DNA of 64,000 bases, taken from Sphingobacterium corticibacter (GTDB lineage: Bacteria > Bacteroidota > Bacteroidia > Sphingobacteriales > Sphingobacteriaceae). The DNA is taken from NCBI RefSeq assembly GCF_003076635.1, contig NZ_QDKG01000002.1, positions 556,077 to 620,076 on the forward strand. The letters run 5' to 3'. The notes under the pieces are model-generated. The model made no database searches, had not been told where the DNA came from, and saw nothing but the letters and a program-made list of their open reading frames with translations. The position numbers were made by a program, and so were the translations under genes. This document shows positions 9,142-16,378 of this stretch, piece by piece (positions within the stretch are counted from its first letter, which is position 1; each line of letters begins with the position of its first letter).

Positions 9142-10083
9142 TTAGAAGTTTCTTCGTTGTAATCCTTGATAAAAGTTCTCTGTCTGTTCAGCCAAGTCTG
9201 GCACGAGTCTTTTCCATTCATCAAACATAGCACGTTGGTATTGCTGATAATACTGGGGTGCTAGTGCTAGCGAATCTTGACGTCGTTTTTCTAATTCTTT
9301 GATCTGCTGCAAGTAGCGCTCATTTTCCCGATGGTTTTTCATCGGTGAAATGTTCAGTTTTAATTGATGTGCTTCATGATAAATGTCTCTTTCTCGCTGC
9401 TGTTCCTGATGGTATTTGTCCAACAGGTGCTGTGTGCGCTGCTCAGCCAATCCGCGTCCGATTTCCTCTAATCTCGAGGCTAAGGTGCTTGGCTTGAACG
9501 TATTTTTGGTTTGGCAGCTTGGGCAAGCGAGGTGCGAAACGATGAAATATACTTTCGTCAAAGGAATGGTATCTCCGCATTGGTGGCATGTAAACTTGTT
9601 TTTGATGCGTTCGTGCTCAGCCATTAATTGGCTGTACAGTGCTTCGTAATCGGTAAACTGCGATTGCTTTAATTTCTCGAAATGATGCTGGTATTTTCTA
9701 TCGAAATCATTGTGATAGCGATCAGAACAGGTCATTCGGAAGGAGGTTAATTCTCGATGATTTGGATGCAGCACGCCAATGGCAGAATTGATTTGATAAT
9801 AGAGATCTTCAATCTTCTCCTCGTAAACTTTCTGTGCCTTATCTCGTATGCTATCTAATTGGCCTTGCACGCCACTGTAGAGCGCGTAGAATTCTCGTTC
9901 GTTATCTGCTTTTACAGCTAGCAATTCAGGAATCGCGGATTCTGTGAGTTCCTCCATGCGTTCTTCCAGTTTTGTTAAGAATGCAAAAAGTCTTTCCTGT
10001 GCCTCCTGAAGTAAGGGCAACCACTCGGGGGCTTGGTTCGCTGCGGAGGAAGAGTTGTTGTCGTTGTTGAAAAAGTTAAACAT
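9142..10083 (-). CDS. Coiled-coil protein with a central four-cysteine zinc ribbon
   Basis: 313 residues. After an Asn/Ser-rich N-terminus (MFNFFNNDNNSSSAANQ), residues 25-85 are strongly helical and charged, consistent with a coiled coil. A zinc ribbon follows near 180-205 with two CxxC knuckles (CHQCGD and CPSCQTKN). The last 100 residues are again a long charged helix rich in Gln, Arg and Glu. No transmembrane segment is evident. It lies between the 81-residue zinc-ribbon gene (54 nt upstream) and the duplicated-domain gene (18 nt downstream). The protein family is not recognised. The context suggests a partner of the SPFH protein; this is an inference. Confidence 0.85.
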   Translation of the reverse strand: MFNFFNNDNNSSSAANQAPEWLPLLQEAQERLFAFLTKLEERMEELTESAIPELLAVKADNEREFYALYSGVQGQLDSIRDKAQKVYEEKIEDLYYQINSAIGVLHPNHRELTSFRMTCSDRYHNDFDRKYQHHFEKLKQSQFTDYEALYSQLMAEHERIKNKFTCHQCGDTIPLTKVYFIVSHLACPSCQTKNTFKPSTLASRLEEIGRGLAEQRTQHLLDKYHQEQQRERDIYHEAHQLKLNISPMKNHRENERYLQQIKELEKRRQDSLALAPQYYQQYQRAMFDEWKRLVPDLAEQTENFYQGLQRRNF

Positions 10084-10137
10084 CGTTTTTTCTGAGTTTA
10101 CATGTAACCGTTGTATAACATGTTTTGGCGATAGCCT

Positions 10138-10383
10138 TTATTTTGAATTATCCTCCTTTTTCAGGTTGATACCGTCGGTTATTTTTACCGCAATAAACTG
10201 AAATCCACAATAGGCGCAGCGCGTTACGCCATCCTGCTGGGCTCGTCCAGCACCACAGTTTGGACAATCTTTGATCGCCATTTCGGCGGCGCTGTCCTCT
10301 CCTTTGCCACCATAATATTGTTGTGTTTTGGCCTTATTCTTCAGTCGCTCTAGTATAGAACTTGTTTTTTTCTCTGTTGACAT
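10138..10383 (-). CDS. Small zinc-ribbon protein
   Basis: 81 residues with a C-terminal-half zinc ribbon made of CPNCGAG and CAYCGFQF, two CxxC pairs 16 residues apart. The N-terminal half is basic and helical (SILERLKNKAKTQQYYGG). It has no membrane segment and no DNA-binding motif other than the ribbon. It lies 50 nt downstream of the SPFH gene and 54 nt upstream of the coiled-coil zinc-ribbon gene. Zinc ribbons of this sort often mediate protein contacts. In Bacillus subtilis the SPFH protein YdjI is encoded beside zinc-ribbon proteins (YdjG), which is a similar but not identical arrangement. Confidence 0.8.
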   Translation of the reverse strand: MSTEKKTSSILERLKNKAKTQQYYGGKGEDSAAEMAIKDCPNCGAGRAQQDGVTRCAYCGFQFIAVKITDGINLKKEDNSK

Positions 10384-10433
10384 AAGATTCTTGTAGGCTT
10401 ACTTTGATTTATGATCCATTCGTCTAAGATGTG

Positions 10434-11381
10434 TTATAACTTATCGAGCAAATCCGCTTTTTTGGTTTTGAATTCGGCTTCGTCGATCAACCCGCTGTCG
10501 AACAATACTTTTAGCTTCTGCAATTTGGCCGTAATATCTTCCGGTTGAGCTACAGGTTTATTGTTTTGCTGCATCTGATTCATCATGGCGCTCATGGCCA
10601 TAGCATTGGTGGTAGCATCATTGAGCGCAGTTCCTTTTTGACCGATGGCTTTGGCGGTGTTGAATTGGGTGAACTTGTCCATGTCGGAAACCATGTTCAT
10701 ATTGGTGATATTGTCATAATGCTTGGTTACTTCTTCGGGCAGCGTGACGCTGGTGACCACAAATTGCGTGAGCTCCAAACCAAAAGATTCAAGATATGGC
10801 TTTATGAATGGTTCAATTTTCTTCCCGAGTTCCGTGATGTTTCCAGCGACATCTGTTACGGTGATGTTTTCATTAGAAAGTACTTCGCCAAATTTTGGAG
10901 CAATATAATCGCGCAACTCATGCTGCAATTCGAAGATGGTAAAGCGCTCGAATGAACCTGCATACTGTCGGAAAAATGTAGCAATATCTTTGATCTGTAT
11001 ATCGAAACTACCAAATGCTCGAATGCGGATTTGCCCAAACTGCGGATCATTCATCAGTATTGGTGCTGGTGTGCCCCATTTGTTATTCACGAAGTGCCGC
11101 GTGTTGAAAAAATATACATCAGCCTTGAATGGACTTTTAAAGCCATATTTCCAACCTTTTAATCGAGAAAGTATGGGAATGTTCTCCGTGCTAAGCTTGT
11201 GAAGTCCCGGTTGGAATACATCGGCCAATTGACCTTCGTTGAGAAAGAGTGCTACCTGACTCTCGCGAACGGTGAGCTGCGCGCCGTTTTTGATTTCCTT
11301 ATCTTGGTCTGCGTATTTCCACATCAACAAATTTGGATCTGGCGTGATGGATTCAATAATCTCTATAAATGGGCCCTTCAT
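10434..11381 (-). CDS. SPFH-domain (virion-core-like/YdjI-type) protein with C-terminal SHOCT domain
   Basis: 315 residues. Residues about 20-220 form an SPFH/band-7 domain of the 'virion core protein' type: QLTVRESQVALFLNEGQ, GLHKLSTENIPIL, VYFFNTRHFVNNKWGTPAP, IRAFGSFDIQI. The last 33 residues are a SHOCT domain (ITAKLQKLKVLFDSGLIDE, then a Lys-rich helix). Unlike most SPFH proteins there is no N-terminal membrane anchor. In Bacillus subtilis the related YdjI acts with YdjG/YdjH and PspA in envelope stress; no pspA-like gene is present here. It is the first gene of a four-gene minus-strand cluster. SPFH proteins form oligomeric scaffolds at membranes, and SHOCT domains are thought to assist oligomerisation. 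Substrate and trigger are unknown. Confidence 0.92.
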   Translation of the reverse strand: MKGPFIEIIESITPDPNLLMWKYADQDKEIKNGAQLTVRESQVALFLNEGQLADVFQPGLHKLSTENIPILSRLKGWKYGFKSPFKADVYFFNTRHFVNNKWGTPAPILMNDPQFGQIRIRAFGSFDIQIKDIATFFRQYAGSFERFTIFELQHELRDYIAPKFGEVLSNENITVTDVAGNITELGKKIEPFIKPYLESFGLELTQFVVTSVTLPEEVTKHYDNITNMNMVSDMDKFTQFNTAKAIGQKGTALNDATTNAMAMSAMMNQMQQNNKPVAQPEDITAKLQKLKVLFDSGLIDEAEFKTKKADLLDKL

Positions 11382-11792
11382 TATTTTTTAAGTGTATTGA
11401 GTTCGATTATTATTCATAGTAGACGATCGGCTTCATTTTACTTCTCGCCGATCTTTCCGGAAGCACGCTGTGGTTTACTCCCAGAAGTCCGATAAATCCT
11501 AACAAATGCCATACCGAAGATTATTAATGAGTTAGCAAATTTTGTGTCTTGAATCAACACAAATTTGTAAAGTAAAATGTAGTCTTCGCAACCTTCACAT
11601 ACTACAGAGTGCCTACTTTTCTATCATCAGATGTCTACATGTTGTCTACAACTATTCAGAGTGATTGAAATTTTAGTTATCTAAACTGCTTTTATTCTTT
11701 CGCAAATGATGGCTTTTGGTTTGCGAGCGAGAAGATCAGGATTATACGTAGATTTGTTTTTGAAGCATTATGAAGACGATTGTACTAGAAAT
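11382..11792. other. Divergent intergenic region between the SPFH cluster and a Crp/Fnr gene
   Basis: About 410 bases with no convincing gene. It contains an inverted repeat TTTGTGT (11541-11547) / ACACAAA (11557-11563) with a 9-nt spacer, which could be an operator for either divergent gene. No TAnnTTTG element was found on the minus strand for the SPFH operon, so that promoter may use another sigma factor. The 87 bases before 11793 are open in the frame of the Crp/Fnr gene but look unlike the family. Confidence 0.45.
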
Positions 11793-12368
11793 ATGTCTAC
11801 ACCATTAATTGCACATTTGAGGAAACAGATCGCCGTTGAAGCGAAAGATGAAGCGGAGATATTATCATTTTTCCAGCAACGGAGTTATCGGAAAAAAGAA
11901 AGTCTACTGATTCCGGATACCAAATGCAAGTTTCATTTTTTTGTACAAAAGGGATGCTTGAGAATGTTTTTTCTGAATGAAAAAGGCGTTGAGCAAACGG
12001 TGCAATTCGCGATCGAGAATTGGTGGATCACCGATTACTTGGCTTTTGATCGGCAGGCGAACTCGGGCTTTGGTATTCAAGCTGTCGAGGCGAGCGATGT
12101 GCTGCAAATCGAGTATAGCAATCAAGAAAAGCTATTTAAAAAATTTCCATCATTTGAGCGTTATTTCAGGATCATTTACCAGCGCGCATATTCGGCGTCG
12201 CAGTTGCGGACTAAGTATCTTTACGAACTTTCCAGAGAGCAATTTTACCATCATTTCAATGATCATTTTCCAGAATTTACTTCTAGAATTCCACAGCACC
12301 TTTTGGCTTCTTATCTCAACATGACGCCAGAGTATTTAAGTGAAATCAAAAAAAAATCAGTCACTTAA
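11793..12368 (+). CDS. Crp/Fnr-family transcription regulator (cNMP-binding-like)
   Basis: 191 residues from the ATG at 11793, which gives the usual family N-terminus (MSTPLIAHLRKQI); an upstream ATG at 11706 adds 29 residues with no family resemblance. A cyclic-nucleotide-binding-like beta barrel covers about 30-120 (FFVQKGCLRMFFLNEKGVEQ, NWWITDYLAF). The C-terminal helix-turn-helix (PQHLLASYLNMTPEYLSEIKK) is the short form typical of Bacteroidota regulators of this group. It lies 62 nt upstream of an AhpD-like gene that has its own promoter, and it may regulate that gene. Its ligand is unknown. Confidence 0.88.
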   Translation: MSTPLIAHLRKQIAVEAKDEAEILSFFQQRSYRKKESLLIPDTKCKFHFFVQKGCLRMFFLNEKGVEQTVQFAIENWWITDYLAFDRQANSGFGIQAVEASDVLQIEYSNQEKLFKKFPSFERYFRIIYQRAYSASQLRTKYLYELSREQFYHHFNDHFPEFTSRIPQHLLASYLNMTPEYLSEIKKKSVT

Positions 12369-12400
12369 ACCAGTTTAAGATTTTCATGTACAGAGGCTAG

Positions 12401-12408
12401 TAACTTTG
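12401..12408 (+). promoter_or_regulatory. Bacteroidota -7 promoter element for the AhpD-like gene
   Basis: TAACTTTG, a perfect match to TAnnTTTG, 22 nt before the ATG of the carboxymuconolactone decarboxylase-family gene. The upstream -33 element is only weakly matched. Confidence 0.6.
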
Positions 12409-12430
12409 AGAAAAGTAAAATACTATATAC

Positions 12431-12868
12431 ATGGAAAATCGAATAGATATACAAAAAATTGAACCTATGGCGTATAAAGCAATGTACGCTTTAGAAGACT
12501 TTCTGCAAAAATCTTCACTTTCAAAAACACATTTAGAATTGATTAAAATCCGCGCATCGCAGATCAATGGCTGTGCATTTTGTATCAATATGCACACGGC
12601 GGATGCACTAAAGCAAGGTGAAACCACTCAACGTATTTTCTTACTCAATGCTTGGCGAGAAACCACGCTGTTTGACGAGGGTGAAAAAATAGTTTTGGCG
12701 ATGACCGAAGAGATTACGCTAATACAGCAACAAGGATTGAGTGATGAGACTTATCAACAAGCACAAAAAAAATTCGATGAAAGCTATATTGCGCAAATTA
12801 TTATGGCGGTAGTGACAATCAATGCGTGGAACAGAATTGCGATCAGCACCAATAAACCATTAGCATAG
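12431..12868 (+). CDS. Carboxymuconolactone decarboxylase-family (AhpD-like) protein
   Basis: 145 residues. The AhpD-type redox motif is present: Cys48-x-x-Cys51 followed by His55 (NGCAFCINMHTADAL), which in the family forms a redox-active thiol pair. The rest is the all-helical AhpD fold (LEDFLQKSSLSKTHLELIKI, WRETTLFDEGEKIVLAMTEE). Such proteins act as alkylhydroperoxidase-like reductases; the partner is not identified here. It has its own promoter, follows a Crp/Fnr regulator gene, and ends at a strong hairpin. A role in peroxide or electrophile stress is likely but not proven by sequence. Confidence 0.9.
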   Translation: MENRIDIQKIEPMAYKAMYALEDFLQKSSLSKTHLELIKIRASQINGCAFCINMHTADALKQGETTQRIFLLNAWRETTLFDEGEKIVLAMTEEITLIQQQGLSDETYQQAQKKFDESYIAQIIMAVVTINAWNRIAISTNKPLA

Positions 12869-12888
12869 AATGAGTTGTCCTTCGCTGC

Positions 12889-12922
12889 AAACTGACGATT
12901 TCTAGATAGAAATCGTCAGTTT
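12889..12922 (+). terminator. Strong hairpin terminator after the AhpD-like gene
   Basis: A perfect 15-bp stem (12889-12903 with 12908-12922) closes a 4-nt AGAT loop. It is followed by AGACCTTTTT. It lies 21 nt after the stop codon at 12868. Confidence 0.8.
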
Positions 12923-13160
12923 AGACCTTTTTATGAAGCAGAATATATACCTGTACTACGTTTGCTGATTTTTCTTGATCGGTATTTAAATTCTGCCATT
13001 GTTTTGCGGTCATAATTCCTCATTCCGCTTTCAGCGGCAGTATTTCTGTATTATAAATCAGGCTGAACTTCCTTACTCACTACTCCAATAACTCATTCAT
13101 TAGCCTTTAAATTCATTTAAACACTTCTCTCCGCAATTTATAAACACATTATTTTTTTAA
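12923..13160. other. Intergenic stretch before the CobW operon, nothing recognised
   Basis: Together with the terminator and operator this makes a 348-nt gap without a confident gene. A minus-strand frame of 30 codons (13013 down to 12921, MTAKQWQNLNTDQ...) exists but has no family resemblance and runs into the terminator stem. A small 5-bp hairpin (CCGCT/AGCGG) lies near 13025. Confidence 0.4.
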
Positions 13161-13162
13161 TT

Positions 13163-13175
13163 GCAACTATGTTGC
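13163..13175 (+). promoter_or_regulatory. Inverted-repeat operator, resembling a zinc-regulator (Zur-type) site
   Basis: GCAAC-TAT-GTTGC, a perfect 5-bp inverted repeat with a 3-nt spacer. The TTG of its right arm (13172-13174) falls where the -33 element would be, 18 nt before the -7 element at 13193. A bound repressor would therefore block polymerase. The assignment to Zur is an inference from the downstream COG0523 GTPase and from the shape of the site. Confidence 0.55.
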
Positions 13176-13192
13176 GTTTTAATATTTTATTA

Positions 13193-13200
13193 TATCTTTG
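13193..13200 (+). promoter_or_regulatory. Bacteroidota -7 promoter element of the 75-aa/CobW operon
   Basis: TATCTTTG, a perfect TAnnTTTG, 16 nt before the ATG at 13217. It implies a very short leader of about 10 nt. Confidence 0.7.
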
Positions 13201-13216
13201 ATGAAAAGAAGCGTAT

Positions 13217-13444
13217 ATGGCGATCATTCCACAGAATTTTGAAGAATGGAAAATCTGCATAGAACAAAAGTGTGGAATTCCATTAACGCGGCAATTTGCC
13301 GAGCAGCGTTTGGCTATTTATAAAAATGAAAAACTGCCAGAAACGCAACGATTCATTGCCCGCTACGGTGCCGACCATTTGCAGCATATCATAGCGTGGT
13401 TTACTCGTGTTGTCGAAGAGAAAAAGAACGAATTAAGTGTGTAA
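13217..13444 (+). CDS. Small conserved-looking protein upstream of the metal GTPase
   Basis: 75 residues, soluble, helical. It contains one Cys (KCGIP), paired His residues (ADHLQHIIAWFTR) and several acidic residues. The frame is preceded by a good promoter and followed 13 nt later by the COG0523 GTPase gene, so the two form an operon. The family is not recognised by me. The shared operator suggests a role in metal homeostasis, which is inference only. Confidence 0.75.
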   Translation: MAIIPQNFEEWKICIEQKCGIPLTRQFAEQRLAIYKNEKLPETQRFIARYGADHLQHIIAWFTRVVEEKKNELSV

Positions 13445-13457
13445 ATAAATTGGGAAT

Positions 13458-14654
13458 ATGAATAAGAAACTACCAGTAACGGTGCTAAGTGGCTTTTTGG
13501 GAGCAGGTAAGACTACCTTGTTGAATCATATTTTGCACAATAAGGATAATCTTAAAGTGGCTGTGATCGTCAACGATATGAGTGAGGTAAATGTAGACGC
13601 GCAGACGGTAGAACGGGAGAATTTGCTCTCAAGAACCGAAGAGAAATTGGTGGAGATGAGCAATGGCTGTATCTGTTGCACTTTGCGGGAGGATCTGATG
13701 GTCGAAGTGGAACGTTTGGCCAAAGAAGATCGCTTTGATTATCTGCTCATCGAAAGTACCGGAATATCAGAACCCGTACCTGTTGCACAGACATTCAGTT
13801 ATGTGGATCCTAGTAATAATATAGATCTTTCTTCCTTTAGCTACATCGATACCATGGTAACGGTGGTGGACTGTTATAACTTTTTTAATGATTTCGGCAG
13901 CGCCGAAACTTTGACCGATCGCGCGCTGACGGATGATGATTTTGATAATAGGACAATAGTCAATCTGCTCACCGACCAGATTGAGTTCGCTAATGTAATT
14001 GTGCTCAATAAATCAGATCTGGTTTCTGATGAAACACTCGGTGTGTTGGAAGCGGCGATCAAAAAACTAAATCCCGATGCAAAAACAATTCGTACGCAAT
14101 TTGGACAAGTAAAGCCGCAAGATATCATTGGTACAGGTGCTTTTGATTTTGAAGTAGCATCGTCCTCTGCTGGCTGGATAAAAGAGTTAGAGAATGATCA
14201 TACACCCGAAACGGAGGAATATGGCATTTCCTCTTTTGTATTTCGGTCGCAAAAGCCATTTCACCCCGAGCGCTGGCATACGTACCTGAATGAAAATTAT
14301 CCAAACAACGTGATCCGCGCGAAAGGACTTTTCTGGTTAGCCTCACGACCTGATGCGGCTATTAGTTTTAGTCAAGCTGGCGGTAGCCTTAGATTAGAAA
14401 ATGCGGGATCTTGGTGGAGTAGTATGCCCGAAGAAGTACGCTATCAATATCCCGATTATGCAGATATTAGAAATGATTTGCTGGCGCGCTGGCATCCAGC
14501 GTGGGAAGATCGCAAAAACGAATTGGTATTTATCGGTCAGAATTTGGATAAGGAAAAATGTTTGACTGAGCTAGAGGCCTGTCTATTAACTACGAAAGAG
14601 GAGGTCAGTTGGAGAGTTACCCAGTGGAAAGATGAATTCCCGCAGAATATGTAA
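13458..14654 (+). CDS. CobW/COG0523-family GTPase, putative zinc metallochaperone
   Basis: 398 residues. P-loop GFLGAGKTT at 12-20, the signature metal-binding motif GCICC with Cys71, Cys73 and Cys74, Walker B-like [11 protein letters not shown] near 95-105 and the guanine-specificity NKSD near 183-186. The CobW C-terminal domain occupies about 250-390. COG0523 GTPases deliver metal, most often zinc under zinc limitation, to client enzymes. The inverted repeat upstream fits regulation by a zinc-sensing repressor. The gene ends just before a hairpin that overlaps the convergent Crp/Fnr gene. Cobalamin synthesis (true CobW) is less likely since no cobalamin genes are nearby. Confidence 0.92.
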   Translation: MNKKLPVTVLSGFLGAGKTTLLNHILHNKDNLKVAVIVNDMSEVNVDAQTVERENLLSRTEEKLVEMSNGCICCTLREDLMVEVERLAKEDRFDYLLIESTGISEPVPVAQTFSYVDPSNNIDLSSFSYIDTMVTVVDCYNFFNDFGSAETLTDRALTDDDFDNRTIVNLLTDQIEFANVIVLNKSDLVSDETLGVLEAAIKKLNPDAKTIRTQFGQVKPQDIIGTGAFDFEVASSSAGWIKELENDHTPETEEYGISSFVFRSQKPFHPERWHTYLNENYPNNVIRAKGLFWLASRPDAAISFSQAGGSLRLENAGSWWSSMPEEVRYQYPDYADIRNDLLARWHPAWEDRKNELVFIGQNLDKEKCLTELEACLLTTKEEVSWRVTQWKDEFPQNM

Positions 14655-14658
14655 CCGC

Positions 14659-14695
14659 AGAAAGCGATTGATTACTTAGCAGCCAATCGCTTTCT
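14659..14695 (+). terminator. Hairpin between convergent genes (weak terminator)
   Basis: A perfect 12-bp stem (14659-14670 with 14684-14695) and 13-nt loop just after the CobW stop codon. It is followed by AATTTTACT rather than a full T-run. Its right arm encodes the C-terminus of the convergent regulator, so it may serve both strands. Confidence 0.5.
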
Positions 14696-15256
14696 AATTT
14701 TACTAACGAACTCGGGAGAAATACCCAGATACGACGCAATATAATACTGAGGAACGCGCAAAGGTACGGTTGGATATAGTTTGATGAAATCCAGATAACG
14801 CTCGGTTGCCGTTTTTGAAATCGTATTGATCAATCTATTTTGCACCGTAGAAAGATTTCGTTGTACCAACATTCGAAAAACGCGTTCGAATTTTGGTATG
14901 GTTGAAAGCAGCTCTTCTTTGGTTTTCGGAGTCAGGATAAGCATTTCCGTTTCTTCCATCGTTTCAATATAGAAATTGGACGGTTTTCGTTCATGAAAAG
15001 ATGCAATATCACTCACCCACCAGTCTTCCACAGCAAAAGATAAAATAACCTCTGCACCTTTCTCATCCAAGTAATAGATACGCACACATCCTTTGCTGAT
15101 ATATCCTTCAAACTGACAGATTTCTCCTGCTCGCAGCAGGATCGTTTTATTCGGAACAGTTCTGCTTTCCAAGAGTTCGGTAAATGTCGACTTTTCTTTG
15201 TCAGTCAGCGCGATCCATTTACTTACATTCTTGATAATATTTTCAAACATAGCCAT
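14672..15256 (-). CDS. Crp/Fnr-family transcription regulator
   Basis: 194 residues (or 192 from the Met at position 3). A cNMP-binding-like barrel covers about 30-115 (TILLRAGEICQFEGYISKG, GAEVILSFAVEDWWVSDIASF). The C-terminal helix-turn-helix is VPQYYIASYLGISPEFVSKIRK. It is a paralogue of the regulator at 11793 with the same layout and similar motifs. It lies downstream of the MhqO/MhqD-like operon on the same strand, separated by 190 nt in which no gene or clear promoter was seen. Its target could be that operon. Confidence 0.88.
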   Translation of the reverse strand: MAMFENIIKNVSKWIALTDKEKSTFTELLESRTVPNKTILLRAGEICQFEGYISKGCVRIYYLDEKGAEVILSFAVEDWWVSDIASFHERKPSNFYIETMEETEMLILTPKTKEELLSTIPKFERVFRMLVQRNLSTVQNRLINTISKTATERYLDFIKLYPTVPLRVPQYYIASYLGISPEFVSKIRKRLAAK

Positions 15257-15446
15257 CTGATTTTACGAATATCTGTTTCTGTCTTTATCTAGCAAAGCTC
15301 AATAGCAGCTGCGCTATGTGATAATACGTGCTAAATATAGCTAGAAAACAAATAATCCCAATCAGATAGCTGGCAGCATTTGCTGCGGGACAGTTTTTGA
15401 TAACGGCAAAATGTTTACTTGCCCAGAAGAATTGGACAACTTGATC

Positions 15447-16067
15447 TTATCTAAAAACCAATTTGTTAGCCCAATCAATCTCTTCTTGGTTGATGGAGTG
15501 TCCAAAATTATCATATACTTTCACCGTGACATCGGCGTTCATTTCGGTCAATATACTGGCGGAAGCATGTACCCGTTCCAAAGGAACGTGCATATCGGGG
15601 TTGCTTGTTCCGATAAATATCGGGGTTTTTGCGAAATCACCTTTATAGTTGCTGCGATCTATTTCTTTGCCGATCACTCCACCGATAATCGCCACAGCTC
15701 CGCCATAACGTTGCCCATTTCTAACCAGAAATTCCAAGGTCAAACAAGCGCCCTGCGAAAAGCCGAAAAAGTACATGTTTTCGGCTTTGATACCGCTATA
15801 TAAAGCCTGTTGAACAGTTTGTTCCACATTATTTAGAGCCGAGCTCAAATATGGTTCGTTTTGATCGACAGGAGCAATAAACGAATACGGATACCAAGTG
15901 TGATTGGTAGCCTGGGGAGCTAATAGTGCAAAGTCTGATACATTCAAATGCTGCGACAGACTCAGTATATCCTGTGCTGAACCGCCGCGGCCGTGCAACA
16001 TGATCAACGCTTTCTCCGCATTATCCAATGGCACACCAGATGTTGTAATAGCTAAATTATGTATCAT
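15447..16067 (-). CDS. Alpha/beta-hydrolase carboxylesterase (MhqD-like phospholipase/carboxylesterase)
   Basis: 206 residues. Nucleophile elbow GFSQGA near 105-110, the oxyanion region MLHGRGGSAQD near 23-33, the acid in GTSNPDMHVP near 152-161, and the catalytic His in NFGHSI near 190. This matches the small carboxylesterase family that includes Bacillus MhqD. It lies third in a three-gene operon after a ring-cleaving dioxygenase-like gene (MhqO-like) and a GNAT gene, 9 nt after the latter. In Bacillus mhqD and mhqO belong to one quinone/electrophile-responsive regulon. Quinone detoxification here is inferred from that pairing. Confidence 0.87.
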   Translation of the reverse strand: MIHNLAITTSGVPLDNAEKALIMLHGRGGSAQDILSLSQHLNVSDFALLAPQATNHTWYPYSFIAPVDQNEPYLSSALNNVEQTVQQALYSGIKAENMYFFGFSQGACLTLEFLVRNGQRYGGAVAIIGGVIGKEIDRSNYKGDFAKTPIFIGTSNPDMHVPLERVHASASILTEMNADVTVKVYDNFGHSINQEEIDWANKLVFR

Positions 16068-16076
16068 TTAAGATTT

Positions 16077-16370
16077 TTATCGTTTGTACCAAACATCTTC
16101 AAATTCTTCGGGACGTTTTTTGAACTGTGCATTTACAAAAGGACAAATCGGGATAATCTTTAAACTATTTTCGCGAGCGAATGATACCAGTTTGTCGAGC
16201 AACAATTTAGAAAACCCTTTGCCAGCATATTCATCTCTTACTTCTGTGTGAAATATGCGAAGCAAATCTCTGGAAATGGCTATGTCCATTTTGCCGGCTT
16301 TCTTATCGTCGGAAAATAGTTGGATCTCTCCGCCATTTTTTTCATCTAATACTACTTCAGTTCTTTCCAT
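16077..16370 (-). CDS. Small GNAT-type N-acetyltransferase (YjdJ-like)
   Basis: 97 residues, the short GNAT form. The acetyl-CoA-binding part is EYAGKGFSKLLLDKLVSFAREN near 51-72, followed by IIPICPFVNAQFKKRPEE. It lies 8 nt after the dioxygenase gene and 9 nt before the esterase gene, so all three are translated from one message. The acceptor substrate is unknown. Small GNATs of this kind are often paired with stress or detoxification enzymes. Confidence 0.85.
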   Translation of the reverse strand: MERTEVVLDEKNGGEIQLFSDDKKAGKMDIAISRDLLRIFHTEVRDEYAGKGFSKLLLDKLVSFARENSLKIIPICPFVNAQFKKRPEEFEDVWYKR

Positions 16371-16378
16371 AATGATAT

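Noticed and set aside
11706..11792. Upstream 29-codon extension of the Crp/Fnr gene
   Set aside because: The family starts at the ATG at 11793; the extension shows no resemblance to regulators of this group.
12921..13013. 30-codon minus-strand frame (MTAKQWQNLNTDQ...)
   Set aside because: No promoter, no family resemblance, and its end lies inside the terminator stem of the AhpD-like gene.
15411..15803. 130-codon plus-strand frame
   Set aside because: Antisense to the carboxylesterase gene with its clear catalytic motifs.
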